Of a stretch of DNA of 64,000 bases, positions 8,295-17,794 are shown piece by piece; position 1 is the first letter of the stretch, and each line of letters begins with the position of its first letter. Location of the stretch: positions 62,001-126,000 of the forward strand of contig CAWFLT010000007.1 in the NCBI GenBank assembly GCA_963816795.1, in the 5' to 3' direction. The position numbers were made by a program, and so were the translations under genes. The notes beneath the pieces were generated by a model, which was given only the letters and a program-made list of their open reading frames with translations, searched no databases and was not told the origin of the DNA. This DNA is from CAWFLT01 sp963816795 (lineage in GTDB: Bacteria > Acidobacteriota > Vicinamibacteria > Vicinamibacterales > SCN-69-37).

Positions 8295-9428
8295 CTATGC
8301 GGCGCCGGGCGGCGGCAGCCGCGAAAGATCCGGCAGACTCTGGCTCAGCAAGATCAGCTGATCGCCTTCGTGCAACGGTCCCGCTTCCTCGCCAACCGGG
8401 TTCAGCATCATGGTCCCACCGCGATAGAGTCCGATGAGAAGGCACGCCTTCAAGTTCGTGCGATCGGGCAGGAACACGTTTGCCGCCGCGATGAAATCCA
8501 TCCCGATAAGTTGGGCAGGCACCGGCACCAGGTACATCTCGTTGGCGTCGCGCCGGACCGATAGCAGTTCTTGATAAACGCGCGTCATGCCATGAAAGAG
8601 CGAGGCTCGAGCCATCAGCCGCAATCCGAAATCGGCGGCCGAGATGACTTCATCGGCGCCCGCCTTGCGCATGTGCGACCGGTATTTCGGATCCTGACAC
8701 TCGGCCACGATGTTTGGCTGGCGCTCTGGCGCGCAAACGTTCTTAATGGCAATGCAGCACACGATGGTTTTTCCGTCGGTGTGCTGATCCTGGCGGTCAT
8801 CCGATAAGATGACGACGGAATGCGCTTGCGGAACCTTGGCGCGGCGCAGGATCACTTCGTTGGCTGGGTCACCTTTGACGATATAGACGTCGTTGAAGGC
8901 GGCTTCATCCAGCTTGTCGGGCAGCACGACTTCGTCGGGTGTGTCGTGAACGACCACGACTGGCCGCTTGTCGGTGACGATACCGCTGTGCACTTCGCGT
9001 ATCCAGTCCAGTGCTCGCGGCGACCAGTTGCACAGCACCAGATGGTCAGACAGTTCGAGATTAGACACGTCACGACTCCTTAGTGAGCGTTCGACGAGGA
9101 TTGACGCCACGCTGGCCGTGAACAAACCGGCCAGGGCGACACCGACGACCAGCACGGCCGAAACCACCACCCGCCCAAGAGGAGAGTTGGGCGCGCTGCC
9201 GAGTCCGCTGAAGAGGGTGACCCAGACGTTCCAGAGCGACTCGCGCCACGTCGCGAACGCGGCATTCGTGCCGCGCTCCGCGAAGTGGAGCGCGGTGCCG
9301 CTGACGATCCAGATCACCACGATAGCGGTCAGGATTTTCCAGACCTGGTTGCGGTTCCACGCCGTCAGCACGCTCAGCAAGGTGTCGCGCCACGACGCCT
9401 GGTCCCGAACTCGGTCGAGATCGCTCAA
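8295..9428 (-). CDS. Two-TM ion channel-like protein with RCK/TrkA domains
   Basis: 377 residues. Two membrane helices (WKILTAIVVIWIVSG near 32 and VVVSAVLVVGVALAGLF near 88) flank a pore-loop-like segment. They are followed by an N-terminal RCK (TrkA-N) Rossmann domain (SDHLVLCNWSPRALDWIREV; YIVKGDPANEVILRRAKV; SVVILSD) and a second RCK-C-like part ending with HEGDQLILLS. This is the layout of MthK-type K+ channels. The selectivity filter is not TVGYGD: the aligned segment reads TLFSGLGSAP. Either ion selectivity differs, or it belongs to the CASTOR/POLLUX-like branch. No partner genes nearby. Confidence 0.8.
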   Translation of the reverse strand: MSDLDRVRDQASWRDTLLSVLTAWNRNQVWKILTAIVVIWIVSGTALHFAERGTNAAFATWRESLWNVWVTLFSGLGSAPNSPLGRVVVSAVLVVGVALAGLFTASVASILVERSLRSRDVSNLELSDHLVLCNWSPRALDWIREVHSGIVTDKRPVVVVHDTPDEVVLPDKLDEAAFNDVYIVKGDPANEVILRRAKVPQAHSVVILSDDRQDQHTDGKTIVCCIAIKNVCAPERQPNIVAECQDPKYRSHMRKAGADEVISAADFGLRLMARASLFHGMTRVYQELLSVRRDANEMYLVPVPAQLIGMDFIAAANVFLPDRTNLKACLLIGLYRGGTMMLNPVGEEAGPLHEGDQLILLSQSLPDLSRLPPPGAA

Positions 9429-9578
9429 AGCCGAGCCTCTCCGCCGGAGCCATAACTCATGTCATTTCCGTGTGCGAGGCGGTCACGACCAGGAAAAGCG
9501 AGAGGTGTTTCTAACGTGGAAAGTGGGTCAGCATTGGAGGATGCCGTCGTCAGCGCACACCTGATCGTTTGCGCCGGC

Positions 9579-9640
9579 GTGGGGACCCCCAGATGTCGCC
9601 TGACGGTTTAACGCCGCCGACGTCGTTGTGGGGGCCCCAC
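9579..9640. repeat. Imperfect G/C-rich inverted repeat
   Basis: GTGGGGACCCCCA (9579-9591) is mirrored by GTGGGGGCCCCAC (9628-9640), each nearly self-palindromic, around a centre containing GACGGTTTAACGCC. It lies in the 250-base gap between the convergence-free ends of the channel gene and the outer-membrane protein. It may be a decayed relative of the GC-rich element at 33712-33860, which has a GTGGGGCCCCAC motif. Confidence 0.35.
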
Positions 9641-9679
9641 CGTTGCCCATTGCCTGCGAAGGAAATCGCCTCGCAACGG

Positions 9680-10856
9680 CTACCTCATTGGGAACCAGAT
9701 GATCCCGACATGGAATCTGGCAGTCGTCATGCGAAAGGGATCATCAATAGGTATCTCGATGCCATTGACCTTGAGGTTGTCGACGTTCCCGACCGACCAT
9801 GTGATTCCCGTGGTAAACGCCAGAGCCCGGATGAAGTGCACGTTGACTCCACCGCCAACGGCGAAACCGAGGCTACCGAACTCCATTCATCGAAGCGAGT
9901 CATCCTCCTCACCGCTCGTGCGGAGAGGCCGCCCTGAACGAACGGGACGACAACCTTGGCCGGCGCGAGAAAGTGCACTCGTAGTCCTAGATCGAAGTGT
10001 CCGAGGTCATAGCTCCCAAGGGGGACGTCGAGCTGGTCTTATTCTCGACGCTGGCTCCATCGAATTGCGCGTAGAGAGCGAGTTTCGAATTGAAACCGTA
10101 GCCGATTGTGAGGCCATAGCCCGACCCAGAATCCTGGGTCCCATCGTCGCTGTCCTCAACGGCGACGCCGTTGCCTTCGTATGAACCGGCGAGGAAAAAA
10201 CCACGCGCGCGTGACCTCCCTTCAGTGCTGATGATCTGTTGAGGGGCGGGAGCCGCCGCCGCCGCCGCCGCCGGCGCCGCCGTCGGCGGCGCTGGCGTGA
10301 CCACGGCCAGGTTCGTGGCCTCGGTCCTGGTCACGTCCACCTGGTCCCCCACCTTGAGCCCGGCCAGCACCTTGGGATCGAGGGTTTCGACGATGCGGCG
10401 TGTGTAGGTCTGGCCTTTGGTCGTGGTAAAGGTCACGACCCTCGTTGCCGGATCCCAGCTGTCAATCTTGACCGTAGTGATGCGCTGGGTCACTCGCGTC
10501 CCGCCGGGGAGCACGCCCGGCGCAAGCGTCGTGGTCGTGGTATCCGCGCGATCTACGGGGGCTTCCCCTGCCGGCTTGAGCCGGACGCTCACGCGGTCGT
10601 AGTAGGTGCTCGACACGACGTCACCGACTTTGACCTGGTCGAAGCGGGTGTATGAGGCCGGCACGTCGAGCGTGACGATGCCCCCCTGATCGGTTTTCAC
10701 CCTCAGGATACGTGCCGTATGATCCACGGCCTCGACCGTCCCGCGGAGCGTGATCTCCTGGATGACGGCCTCTCGTTGCGGTTCTTGCGCGCCAGCCACA
10801 GTGGCAAAGAGAACGAGAACGGCGACGGAGATGAGAAGTCGAAGCGAATTGCGCAT
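9680..10856 (-). CDS. Outer-membrane beta-barrel with N-terminal Tat-like/OB-like region, frameshifted
   Basis: Signal peptide (LLISVAVLVLFATVAGAQ), then two similar segments: EITLRGTVEAVDHTARILRV with DQGGIVTLDVP, and ITTVKIDSWDPATRVVTFTT with DQVDVTRTE. These look like duplicated small beta domains of the type found in periplasmic proteins that bind dyes or metals. A Pro/Ala linker leads to a barrel (GFFLAGSYEGNG, YGLTIGYGFNSKLALYAQFDG). The frame changes near 10020 and near 9890; the last frame ends RFHVGIIWFPMR, a normal barrel end. About 390 residues in all. Function unknown. Confidence 0.6.
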
Positions 10857-11249
10857 GTCTACTTTCCCCCCTTGCGTTCACACGAACAGAACCGGAGGCT
10901 TGCGTGGGTTCGAGTGGCGAGGCGCTCCTGCCGAACGCGCCTGCTGCACCAGCAGAACAGAGCAAGAATCGGGCCGGGACCGGACCGGCACGCCCGTGGC
11001 CTTATCTAAGTTATTTGTTCTCAGTTAATTAGGACCGAACTGAGGTCTCTCGGATGGCGGCGGGCGTCGCCGAGATCCTCGGAATGCCGTGGGCGACCGC
11101 TTGAAGGTCACCGAAAAGCTGCCGGTGATACCCGGGTCACGTCCGCCGTGGACCCGGGAGCCCATGTTCCCGCTGGAGGACACTCCCAACGAAATTCCTC
11201 CGGATTTTGACCGCCCCGGCTTGGCATCCGCCTTGCGAAACTCACGGGC
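10857..11249. other. Divergent intergenic region with AT-rich patch
   Basis: 393 bases between the leftward outer-membrane gene and the rightward M48 protease gene. An AT-rich patch (11001-11032) is followed by the inverted repeat CTCAGTT (11020-11026) / AACTGAG (11038-11044), possibly the promoter region of the leftward gene. A sigma-54-like site lies next to the protease start. No gene seen. Confidence 0.4.
11221..11238 (+). promoter_or_regulatory. Sigma-54-type promoter candidate
   Basis: TTGGCATCCGCCTTGCGA matches the -24/-12 consensus: GG and GC are exactly 10 bases apart and the flanking TTGGCA and TTGC are both present. A start about 12 bases after the GC would fall near 11248, almost at the ATG of the protease gene, which would make the transcript nearly leaderless or move translation to the next in-frame ATG at 11259. 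Confidence 0.5.
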
Positions 11250-12668
11250 ATGACTTCCATGAGCCCTCAACACCGACCGTCAACGCGACTGGTGGCCATT
11301 CTTGCCAGTGTCACGCTGGCCGGATCTGCGGCGGCGCAGACGACCATTACGCCGCCGAAGAACAGCTATTCGCCTCAACAGGATGTGGAGTTGGGGCGTC
11401 AGGCGGCCGGCGAAGTGCGTCAGCAACTTCCTCTGTTGAGGGATGAGCGGACTGAGAACTATGTCGAGGACATCGGGCAGCGCCTGATCGCGCACATCCC
11501 GTCGAATCTCCGCCAACCGGCATTCCGCTATTCCTTCGACGTCGTCAATCTGCGCGACATCAATGCGTTTGCGCTTCCTGGCGGTCCCATGTTTCTCCAT
11601 CGCGGGATGCTGCAGGCGGCGGGATCCGAAGGAGAAGTGGCCGGCGTCATGGCTCACGAGTTGAGCCACGTCATCCTGCGCCACGGCACGGCACAGGCAT
11701 CGCAGGGTCAGAAGTTCCAGATCGGCGCGGTCGCTGGCCAGATACTCGGCGCCATCGTTGGTGGCCGCACCGGCGGCGTGATCGCTCAAGGATCGCAGAT
11801 CGGCCTCGGCACCTACTTCCTCAAGTACGGTCGCGAATACGAACGGCAGGCAGATCTCCTGGGCGCGCAGATCATGGCCCGGGCGGGCTACGACCCGCGG
11901 CAGATGGCGCACATGTTCGAACGCATCGAGCGACAGGGAGGCGGCCGAGGGCCAGAGTGGTTGAGCGACCACCCGAATCCCGGCAACCGCGTGGAGGCGA
12001 TCAACCGCGAGGCAGCGTCGCTGCGCGTTGGACGCTCCATGGCCTCGAACGGCGACTTCCAGGCAATGCGCTCACGCCTCAACCGGATGTCCGCGGCGCC
12101 GACGATGCAGGAAGTCGCTTCACGTCAGACGCAGAATCGCGGCCAACCGGCCAGGACGAGCAGCCGCGACATCCGTGTCGAGCCGCCGTCGGGCGATTGG
12201 CGGACCTATCAGCCAGGCGGCTTCATGCGCCTGAGCGTCCCCGGCAATTGGGAACAGATCGGCGGTGATTCAGGAACGGTGACCTACGCACCCGAAGGCG
12301 GCTACTACCGCGATGAGCATGGCGCTTCGACCTTCACGCACGGCGTCGAGGTGGGCGTGGCGCGCGGCGACGCCGGCGGCAATCTCCAGCAGCAGACCGA
12401 ACAGTTGTTACAAGGGCTGGCTCAGAACAACCCGAGCCTGCGTCGCCAGGGAGGCTATTCGCGCACATCGATCGGTGGTCGCCAGGGAATGACGACGACG
12501 CTGAGCAATAGGTCGGATGTGACCGGAGACACCGAGGCGGTCCACGTGTCGACGGCGCAGCTGCGCGACGGCAGCTTGTTGTTCATCATCGGCGTCGCAC
12601 CCGCCGACGAATCCCGGACCTACTTGAACACCTTTGCCCGAGTGCGCGAGTCGGTCCAGCTTCGCTAG
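11250..12668 (+). CDS. Exported M48 family metalloprotease
   Basis: 472 residues. A signal peptide (LVAILASVTLAGSAAAQ) is followed by an M48 peptidase domain: zinc motif HELSH at residues 136-140 and the downstream EYERQAD helix near 197-202 with the third ligand. GLGTYFLKYGREYERQADLLG-type spacing is typical of BepA/LoiP-like periplasmic proteases. After about residue 300 comes a separate beta-rich C-terminal domain (RLSVPGNWEQIGGDSGTVTY, then LFIIGVAPADES) seen in acidobacterial relatives. Likely role: quality control or processing in the periplasm. A sigma-54-like site precedes it, and two exported proteins follow in the same direction. Confidence 0.88.
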   Translation: MTSMSPQHRPSTRLVAILASVTLAGSAAAQTTITPPKNSYSPQQDVELGRQAAGEVRQQLPLLRDERTENYVEDIGQRLIAHIPSNLRQPAFRYSFDVVNLRDINAFALPGGPMFLHRGMLQAAGSEGEVAGVMAHELSHVILRHGTAQASQGQKFQIGAVAGQILGAIVGGRTGGVIAQGSQIGLGTYFLKYGREYERQADLLGAQIMARAGYDPRQMAHMFERIERQGGGRGPEWLSDHPNPGNRVEAINREAASLRVGRSMASNGDFQAMRSRLNRMSAAPTMQEVASRQTQNRGQPARTSSRDIRVEPPSGDWRTYQPGGFMRLSVPGNWEQIGGDSGTVTYAPEGGYYRDEHGASTFTHGVEVGVARGDAGGNLQQQTEQLLQGLAQNNPSLRRQGGYSRTSIGGRQGMTTTLSNRSDVTGDTEAVHVSTAQLRDGSLLFIIGVAPADESRTYLNTFARVRESVQLR

Positions 12669-12733
12669 TGCAGTGACCGTCTACGTTGACGGATTCGGAC
12701 ACGCGGCGTCATGCTGAGAGCGGACGGGAATCG

Positions 12734-13378
12734 ATGACGCTCAGCGCCCGGAAAGTACTTCGCCAGTTCGTCCTCGTGTCGACAGCGGCAGCGGTTTTCC
12801 TCTGCCAGCCGTTCGGCTTCGCCCAATCCAACACGTTGAGCGATGCCGAGGTGTCCACGATTCTCCTGTCCCTCGGGACCGGTGACGCCGCGGGCCTGTT
12901 CCTGCCGGAATCCGTCAACCTCGACCAGTGCGACGGCTTCAGCATCACGCTCTGGTCTCCGCAATCCTGGGTCCGGGATCTCGGCCGGAAGGCGCGGCGA
13001 GACGGGTCGCCTCTGAGCGTTGCAGATGTCACCCAGGCCACGCGTGAGCGCGTCTGGCGGCTGAAGGCGTTGGCCAGCAGCCCGTTCAAAGAGGAGGACA
13101 TCAACGCGGCATGTGCGGACTCGGTGGGTAACGCCCAAGTCATCGACGTCACCAAGGTGCGCGTCGTCGACCCGATCCGCCGCACCGTCATCCCGTCCCA
13201 CAACGCGGCAGGGCAACTGACGCGCCAGACCGGACTGACGCTCACCTTCGACGATGCCGCCGTGCGTGACGTCTGGGGCCCGGCGCAGGATCGCCCGTTC
13301 GCGATCAGGGTCATCGGGAAGAAGGGTGAAAGCCACGAGTTCGCGATACAGTCGAAGCACTTTCAGGACTTGAAATAA
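12734..13378 (+). CDS. Exported protein of unknown function
   Basis: About 214 residues from the ATG at 12734. A signal peptide (VLVSTAAAVFLCQPFGFAQ) precedes a domain with GLFLPESVNLDQCDGFSITLWSP-type segments and a C-terminal beta-rich end (DRPFAIRVIGKKGESHEF). No family recognised. It sits 65 bases after the M48 protease gene and 42 bases before the next exported protein, so the three may be co-transcribed. Confidence 0.6.
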   Translation: MTLSARKVLRQFVLVSTAAAVFLCQPFGFAQSNTLSDAEVSTILLSLGTGDAAGLFLPESVNLDQCDGFSITLWSPQSWVRDLGRKARRDGSPLSVADVTQATRERVWRLKALASSPFKEEDINAACADSVGNAQVIDVTKVRVVDPIRRTVIPSHNAAGQLTRQTGLTLTFDDAAVRDVWGPAQDRPFAIRVIGKKGESHEFAIQSKHFQDLK

Positions 13379-13420
13379 CACCCCTTGCAGACGAGGGCCA
13401 TCACGCCTTCCGGAGAACTC

Positions 13421-15247
13421 ATGAAATCAGTGGTCGTTCTGGTCGGCGCCGCGCTCGCGACGCTCGTGACGGTGTCGGCGCAGATGGCGGGCTGGCTCAC
13501 ACGGGCGGAAGCCAATGACCGGGTCTTCGGCTGGATGCAGGTCTACAACCTGGGGAGCGCCACCAAGCCGGTGACCCGCGACCACCGGGTGTATTCGATC
13601 GCCCAGTTGACCGTCGCGAACAACTGGATGAATTGGATCCAACAGAGCTACGTGCCGGTGGGCGGACTCGGCGATGTCTTCCAGTGGGTCTCCGAGAGGA
13701 TGTCCCCGTACAACCAGGACACCAGGTCGCTGCCACCAGAATACGGAGCCTACGCGAAGATCTACACAGATCTGAAGCCCGGCGTCGGCGGCAAGATCCA
13801 GCCGGCCACGGACGGCCATTACCTGTGGATCATCCGCGCGAACTCCGTCTACGGCCAGCCCGCCAACTCGCTCAGCACGCCGGAGCAGTACCACTTCACG
13901 CTCCCGGAGCTTGACGAACCGCCATCGAGCGCGGCGGAGATTGCCGCGGACCTCTCACAGCACCCGGTGCTGGGGCGCTTTCCCGCGTACTACTACAACG
14001 GTCGCAAATACGTCGTCCTCGCCAGGGGCAACCGGCTGCCGTTCGTGAAGCTGACCAAAGGCGAATATCTCGACGCCCTCGGCGCGGCCATCCCGTATCA
14101 GTACGAGCGAGAACGCATCCGAATCACGGAAGCGAACCAGGGCGACAAGGTCCGGATCGCTCGCGAAATGGTGACCCAGGACGAGCGGCGGGCGAAGCGT
14201 CTCGCGGCACTCGCGGTCAATCGCGAGCGATACAAGAGCCGCTTGCAGGAAGTCGCGGAGACGCCCAACATCCAACCGAACCTCTTCATCGAGAACCAGT
14301 CCGACGTGTTCCTGGAGCCGGGTAGCAACCGCATCCCACATCCCGTCTACAAGGTGGACCCGGCGCTGGCCGAACTCGCGAAGACGGGCGCGCCGCAGTG
14401 GATCGTCGTCGAGTGGAGCTGCGAGCTGCAGCACCCCACGAGCAAGCGGCTGCACGACGCCGTCATCAACAACTTCGACTTCGAGTTCCTCTACAACTCC
14501 TTGTTCGCGCCCGAGAAAGTCAACGGCCGGTCATACGCGCCGCTGCGCGATCCGGCGGCGATCGAGAAGGTCGTGACGACCGCGGCGTCGGCGTTGAGCG
14601 AGGCGCGCGCGGCCGATCCCAACGTGCATTTCTTCGACGACTTCTCGACGACGCCCGTCGGCAAGCCGCCGGTCGGCTGGAAGAGCACGTTGAACAGCTT
14701 GGGCGCGTCCAGTGTCGTCGCGACGATCAACGGCATGGCGGGCCAATGGGCGACGACCAGCGGATTCCTGTTGACGCCCGGTCAGTTGAAGATGCCCCTG
14801 CCCGCCGACTTCACGGTGACCTACGACGTGGTCGCGTCGGCCAACTACACGTGGGGCGCCCAGGGCATGACGTTCAAGCTGTCGAATGGCGCGGTGAGTA
14901 ATGCGTTTGGGGGATCCTTCGTCAGCCTGAAGCTGCGTCCCGGATCGGGCAACGCCGACGGAGAGGCCGAGCTCGAGGTCGAGTTCCCCAAGACCCAGGG
15001 CTACCTGAGCGGCTCGAAGTGGTTCAAGGTGCCCGGCTTCTCCGACAAAGCCCAGTCCAGGGTCGCGGTCATGATCGTGAAACAGGGCGAGCGACTGCAG
15101 GTCTTCCTGAACAAGGCAATGGTGTTCGAGTCCGACAAGGCCATTCCGGCCGGATTCCTGTTCAACCAGCTGTGGGTGAATCACCAGGGCAGGTTCGACG
15201 CGAACAGCCGGATGTACCTCAGCAACCTGACGATCCTCCGCCGCTAA
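13421..15247 (+). CDS. Large exported protein with C-terminal jelly-roll-like domain
   Basis: About 608 residues from the ATG at 13421, chosen for its ribosome site (GGAGAAC) and because MKSVVVLVGAALATLVTVSAQ is a clean signal peptide. The N-terminal 180 residues are Trp/Tyr-rich. A long charged helical stretch follows (VRIAREMVTQDERRAKRLAA). From about residue 400 a LamG/concanavalin-like domain begins (DDFSTTPVGKPPVGW; FKLSNGAVSNAFGGSF; LWVNHQGRFDANSRMYLSN), the fold common in carbohydrate-binding proteins. No catalytic motif recognised. Likely surface or periplasmic. Confidence 0.6.
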   Translation: MKSVVVLVGAALATLVTVSAQMAGWLTRAEANDRVFGWMQVYNLGSATKPVTRDHRVYSIAQLTVANNWMNWIQQSYVPVGGLGDVFQWVSERMSPYNQDTRSLPPEYGAYAKIYTDLKPGVGGKIQPATDGHYLWIIRANSVYGQPANSLSTPEQYHFTLPELDEPPSSAAEIAADLSQHPVLGRFPAYYYNGRKYVVLARGNRLPFVKLTKGEYLDALGAAIPYQYERERIRITEANQGDKVRIAREMVTQDERRAKRLAALAVNRERYKSRLQEVAETPNIQPNLFIENQSDVFLEPGSNRIPHPVYKVDPALAELAKTGAPQWIVVEWSCELQHPTSKRLHDAVINNFDFEFLYNSLFAPEKVNGRSYAPLRDPAAIEKVVTTAASALSEARAADPNVHFFDDFSTTPVGKPPVGWKSTLNSLGASSVVATINGMAGQWATTSGFLLTPGQLKMPLPADFTVTYDVVASANYTWGAQGMTFKLSNGAVSNAFGGSFVSLKLRPGSGNADGEAELEVEFPKTQGYLSGSKWFKVPGFSDKAQSRVAVMIVKQGERLQVFLNKAMVFESDKAIPAGFLFNQLWVNHQGRFDANSRMYLSNLTILRR

Positions 15248-15248
15248 C

Positions 15249-15328
15249 CGCTCGCTACGCTCGCAGCTTTGGAGGACAAGTTCCTCCGTCGCTGAGCGCT
15301 CACTACGTTCGCAGCTACGGCGGACAAG
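15249..15328. repeat. Two direct 32-base repeats between convergent genes
   Basis: CGCTCGCTACGCTCGCAGCT... (15249-15280) recurs at 15297-15328 with five mismatches over 32 bases; both copies end GGACAAG. They fill the 85-base gap between a rightward gene ending at 15247 and the ankyrin gene ending at 15333. A related stretch follows tRNA-Lys at about 26998. Confidence 0.6.
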
Positions 15329-15332
15329 GCGA

Positions 15333-16883
15333 TCACTCTCGCGATCTGAGGACCGCCGCGACCTCGAACATCGCATTCCGCTCCGCCCGATCCGCGGCTG
15401 TCAAGCCGTGCGGATCCCGCACGGTGGGATCCGCGCCGTGATCGAGCAGCAACTGCGCCACCTCCATGGCGGTTGACTCGTCGCCCGGCGGCAGCCACAT
15501 GAGCAGCGTCTCGCCGTCGCCGGTGGCGCGGGCGCGCTCGGGCTTCTCCGTGAGGAGCTCCCGCAGCCGCTCGACGTTGCCGGCGTAGCCGACTTCCCAC
15601 GCGCTCCGGCTGACGCGGCTGAGCACCGCGATCGTCCTGGCCGACTGACAGTGCATGGCCCCGCCGAGCGGTGTGTTGTCGTACTGACGGCCGATCGGAT
15701 CGACGTCGGCGCCGCGCGCGATCAGGAGCTCGGCGACATCGACGCTGTCGTGGTACGCGGCGATGTGAAGCGCGCGCTCGCCCTGGGGACTTTCGACGTT
15801 GGGCGAGGTGCCGAGATCGAGCAGGAGCCTGGCGGCGCCGACCTGGTTGTGCTTTGCAGCCGCGAACAGCGGCTCAGACGCGCTGAGGACCTCAGGATGC
15901 TTCGCGATCTCCTGCCGGATTACCGGCTCGTCCGACCTGAGGCACGCCGCGATCAACGTCCGCATCGGGTTGAGCGCGAGAGCAGAGCGGACGGCGCCGT
16001 GGCGGGCGAGCAGCTCCGCGAGCTCGACGTGGCCGCGGAACATCGCCTCGTCGTAGAGCGACTGCTGCCGGTTGCGGCGTCCCGGTCCCGGCGCGGCGTT
16101 AGGATTCGCGCCGTGCGCGAGGCACCACCCGGCGAGCGCGAGGTCGTTGTGTTCCACGGCCACGTCGAGATACCAGCGCGCTCCTGATCCATATCCGCCC
16201 TGGTTGAGCATCGTCCACTCCGGATCGGACCAGTCGTTCTCGTGGCCGATCCCGCGCGAGTGGTTGTAGATCGTCTGGAGGAACCAGAGCACCTTGCCGT
16301 TGAAGTGGATGTTGTAGCCGACTTGCACGTCGTACGGGTTCGCGCCGCGATCGAGCAGCAACCTGACGAGCGCGTCACGCTGCGAGTGTGCCGGCCGGCC
16401 CTCTTCGCCTTCGCCGATGGCGCCGACCAGCGGCGTGTATTGGCTGTCTCCTGCCATGAAGTACGCGTTGGGATTCGCGCCGTGGTCGAGCAGCAGCCGG
16501 GCGATCGCGACCGCATTGTCCGTGACCGCTTGCAACGGCAACCGCGTGAAGCAGAGATAGGACAACGGCTCCCAGCCTTTCACGCCCCAATCCCGCTTCA
16601 CCAGGTCGCCCTCGCCACCCACGCCCGTGCGCGCTGATCCGGGTTCCCCGTCCGCGCGGGTCGCCAAACCCGGATCCACGGCGAGCATCCGCGTCACGGT
16701 CTCGAGATCGCCGCAGACCACGGCGGTGGCGAAGCTGGCGCCCGCGATGGCCGGATCGTGCTCGAGCAGGCGCATCGCAGTGTGCTCGGCGCGAACGTGA
16801 TCCGATCCGCCCCGCACGTGGTGATCGGGACAGGCGTTGTCGAGAAATCGCGCCGTGAATCTAGACAACTCGTTTACCTCCAA
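15333..16883 (-). CDS. Ankyrin repeat protein
   Basis: 516 residues built from ankyrin repeats, visible as ARLLLDHGANPNAYFM, VRLLLDRGANPYDVQ, LAGWCLAHGANPNAAPG, ARLLLDLGTSPNVESPQGE, ALHIAAYHDSVDVAELLIARGA and AQLLLDHGADPTVRDPHG. There are roughly nine to ten units across the full length. No signal peptide, so probably cytoplasmic protein-protein interaction scaffold. It resembles the long acidobacterial ankyrin proteins. Partner unknown; it stands alone between convergent and divergent neighbours. Confidence 0.85.
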   Translation of the reverse strand: MEVNELSRFTARFLDNACPDHHVRGGSDHVRAEHTAMRLLEHDPAIAGASFATAVVCGDLETVTRMLAVDPGLATRADGEPGSARTGVGGEGDLVKRDWGVKGWEPLSYLCFTRLPLQAVTDNAVAIARLLLDHGANPNAYFMAGDSQYTPLVGAIGEGEEGRPAHSQRDALVRLLLDRGANPYDVQVGYNIHFNGKVLWFLQTIYNHSRGIGHENDWSDPEWTMLNQGGYGSGARWYLDVAVEHNDLALAGWCLAHGANPNAAPGPGRRNRQQSLYDEAMFRGHVELAELLARHGAVRSALALNPMRTLIAACLRSDEPVIRQEIAKHPEVLSASEPLFAAAKHNQVGAARLLLDLGTSPNVESPQGERALHIAAYHDSVDVAELLIARGADVDPIGRQYDNTPLGGAMHCQSARTIAVLSRVSRSAWEVGYAGNVERLRELLTEKPERARATGDGETLLMWLPPGDESTAMEVAQLLLDHGADPTVRDPHGLTAADRAERNAMFEVAAVLRSRE

Positions 16884-17050
16884 GTACTTACTGGCACTGG
16901 CATCCCCAGGAAGTCACTGGTGAGCCCGATCGGCCGCCCTCCGCGCATTAAGAGAAGGACGGGCCCTGCCTGTCAGGGCTATTGACGGCCGTCGTGTGAT
17001 TCGGGACGCGACGCCCGACTTCAACCCCCGATCAATAACAGGAGATGAAA

Positions 17051-17731
17051 GTGAAACCGGCTCGACTTGTGTCTACGCTCATGCCCGCTTCGCTCCCGTT
17101 CGCCGATGGCGGCGGGGGGAGCAGGAACCCCAACGCGGCCTCGCCCAACCCGTCGTCGCCAACGACGACGCGCGCGATGGTCCTCGAGGGCTCGTTGGAA
17201 TTTGGCACCGTGCAAATTGGAAGCGCCAGCGAGCGCAGGTTCCGCATCTACAACAACGGCAACGCCGTGATGACCGTGACGGCTCTGACCGTGCCCACCG
17301 GTTGCGAATTCTTCGTGGACTGGCAGGGCGGCGACATTCAGCCGGGGACATCCCGCGTCGTGACGATGTCGTTTCGTCCGTCCGCCGTGGGCCGTTGTGG
17401 CGGCATGCTCGCTGTGGAGGCCAATCACACCTCCGGCACGAACACGCTGCCGATCTCGGCGCGCGGCGACGCGCCGCTCTGGAGCGAGGACGGCGTCGGC
17501 AACGGCACGTTCAGTATTCCGTCGCACGTCACGCGCATCAAGACCGTCAGCAATTATCCGGCGCGTAGCGAGAGCTTCATCGTGCGCCTGAATGAGAACG
17601 TCATCGTCAAGGAGCTGATGGGTACCCTCCCGGGCGTGACCCGGTTTCAAGACGTCCGCTCGATTGCTGCCGGACAAGTCACCATCTCGAGTTCCGACGG
17701 CGTCACCTGGTCGTTCGAGGAGATCCGCTAG
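17051..17731 (+). CDS. Choice-of-anchor D / ASPM-Hydin-like protein
   Basis: About 226 residues. A GTG at 17051 is preferred because AGGAG lies 6 bases upstream; an ATG at 17045 directly abuts that site. An Ig-like ASH/HYDIN module is visible: SLEFGTVQIGSASERRFRIY, NNGNAVMTVTAL, CEFFVDWQGGDIQPGTS and VTMSFRPSAVG. This module in bacteria is usually exported and structural. The N-terminus has only a weak hydrophobic stretch (STLMPASLPFADGG), so the export route is unclear. The C-terminal 75 residues are beta-rich and not recognised. Confidence 0.65.
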   Translation: MKPARLVSTLMPASLPFADGGGGSRNPNAASPNPSSPTTTRAMVLEGSLEFGTVQIGSASERRFRIYNNGNAVMTVTALTVPTGCEFFVDWQGGDIQPGTSRVVTMSFRPSAVGRCGGMLAVEANHTSGTNTLPISARGDAPLWSEDGVGNGTFSIPSHVTRIKTVSNYPARSESFIVRLNENVIVKELMGTLPGVTRFQDVRSIAAGQVTISSSDGVTWSFEEIR

Positions 17732-17794
17732 CCCCCGCCGTCGACGCCAGCTTCGACCTGCCACGTGGTCCGGCTCCCGCCGGGCCACGTGGGT

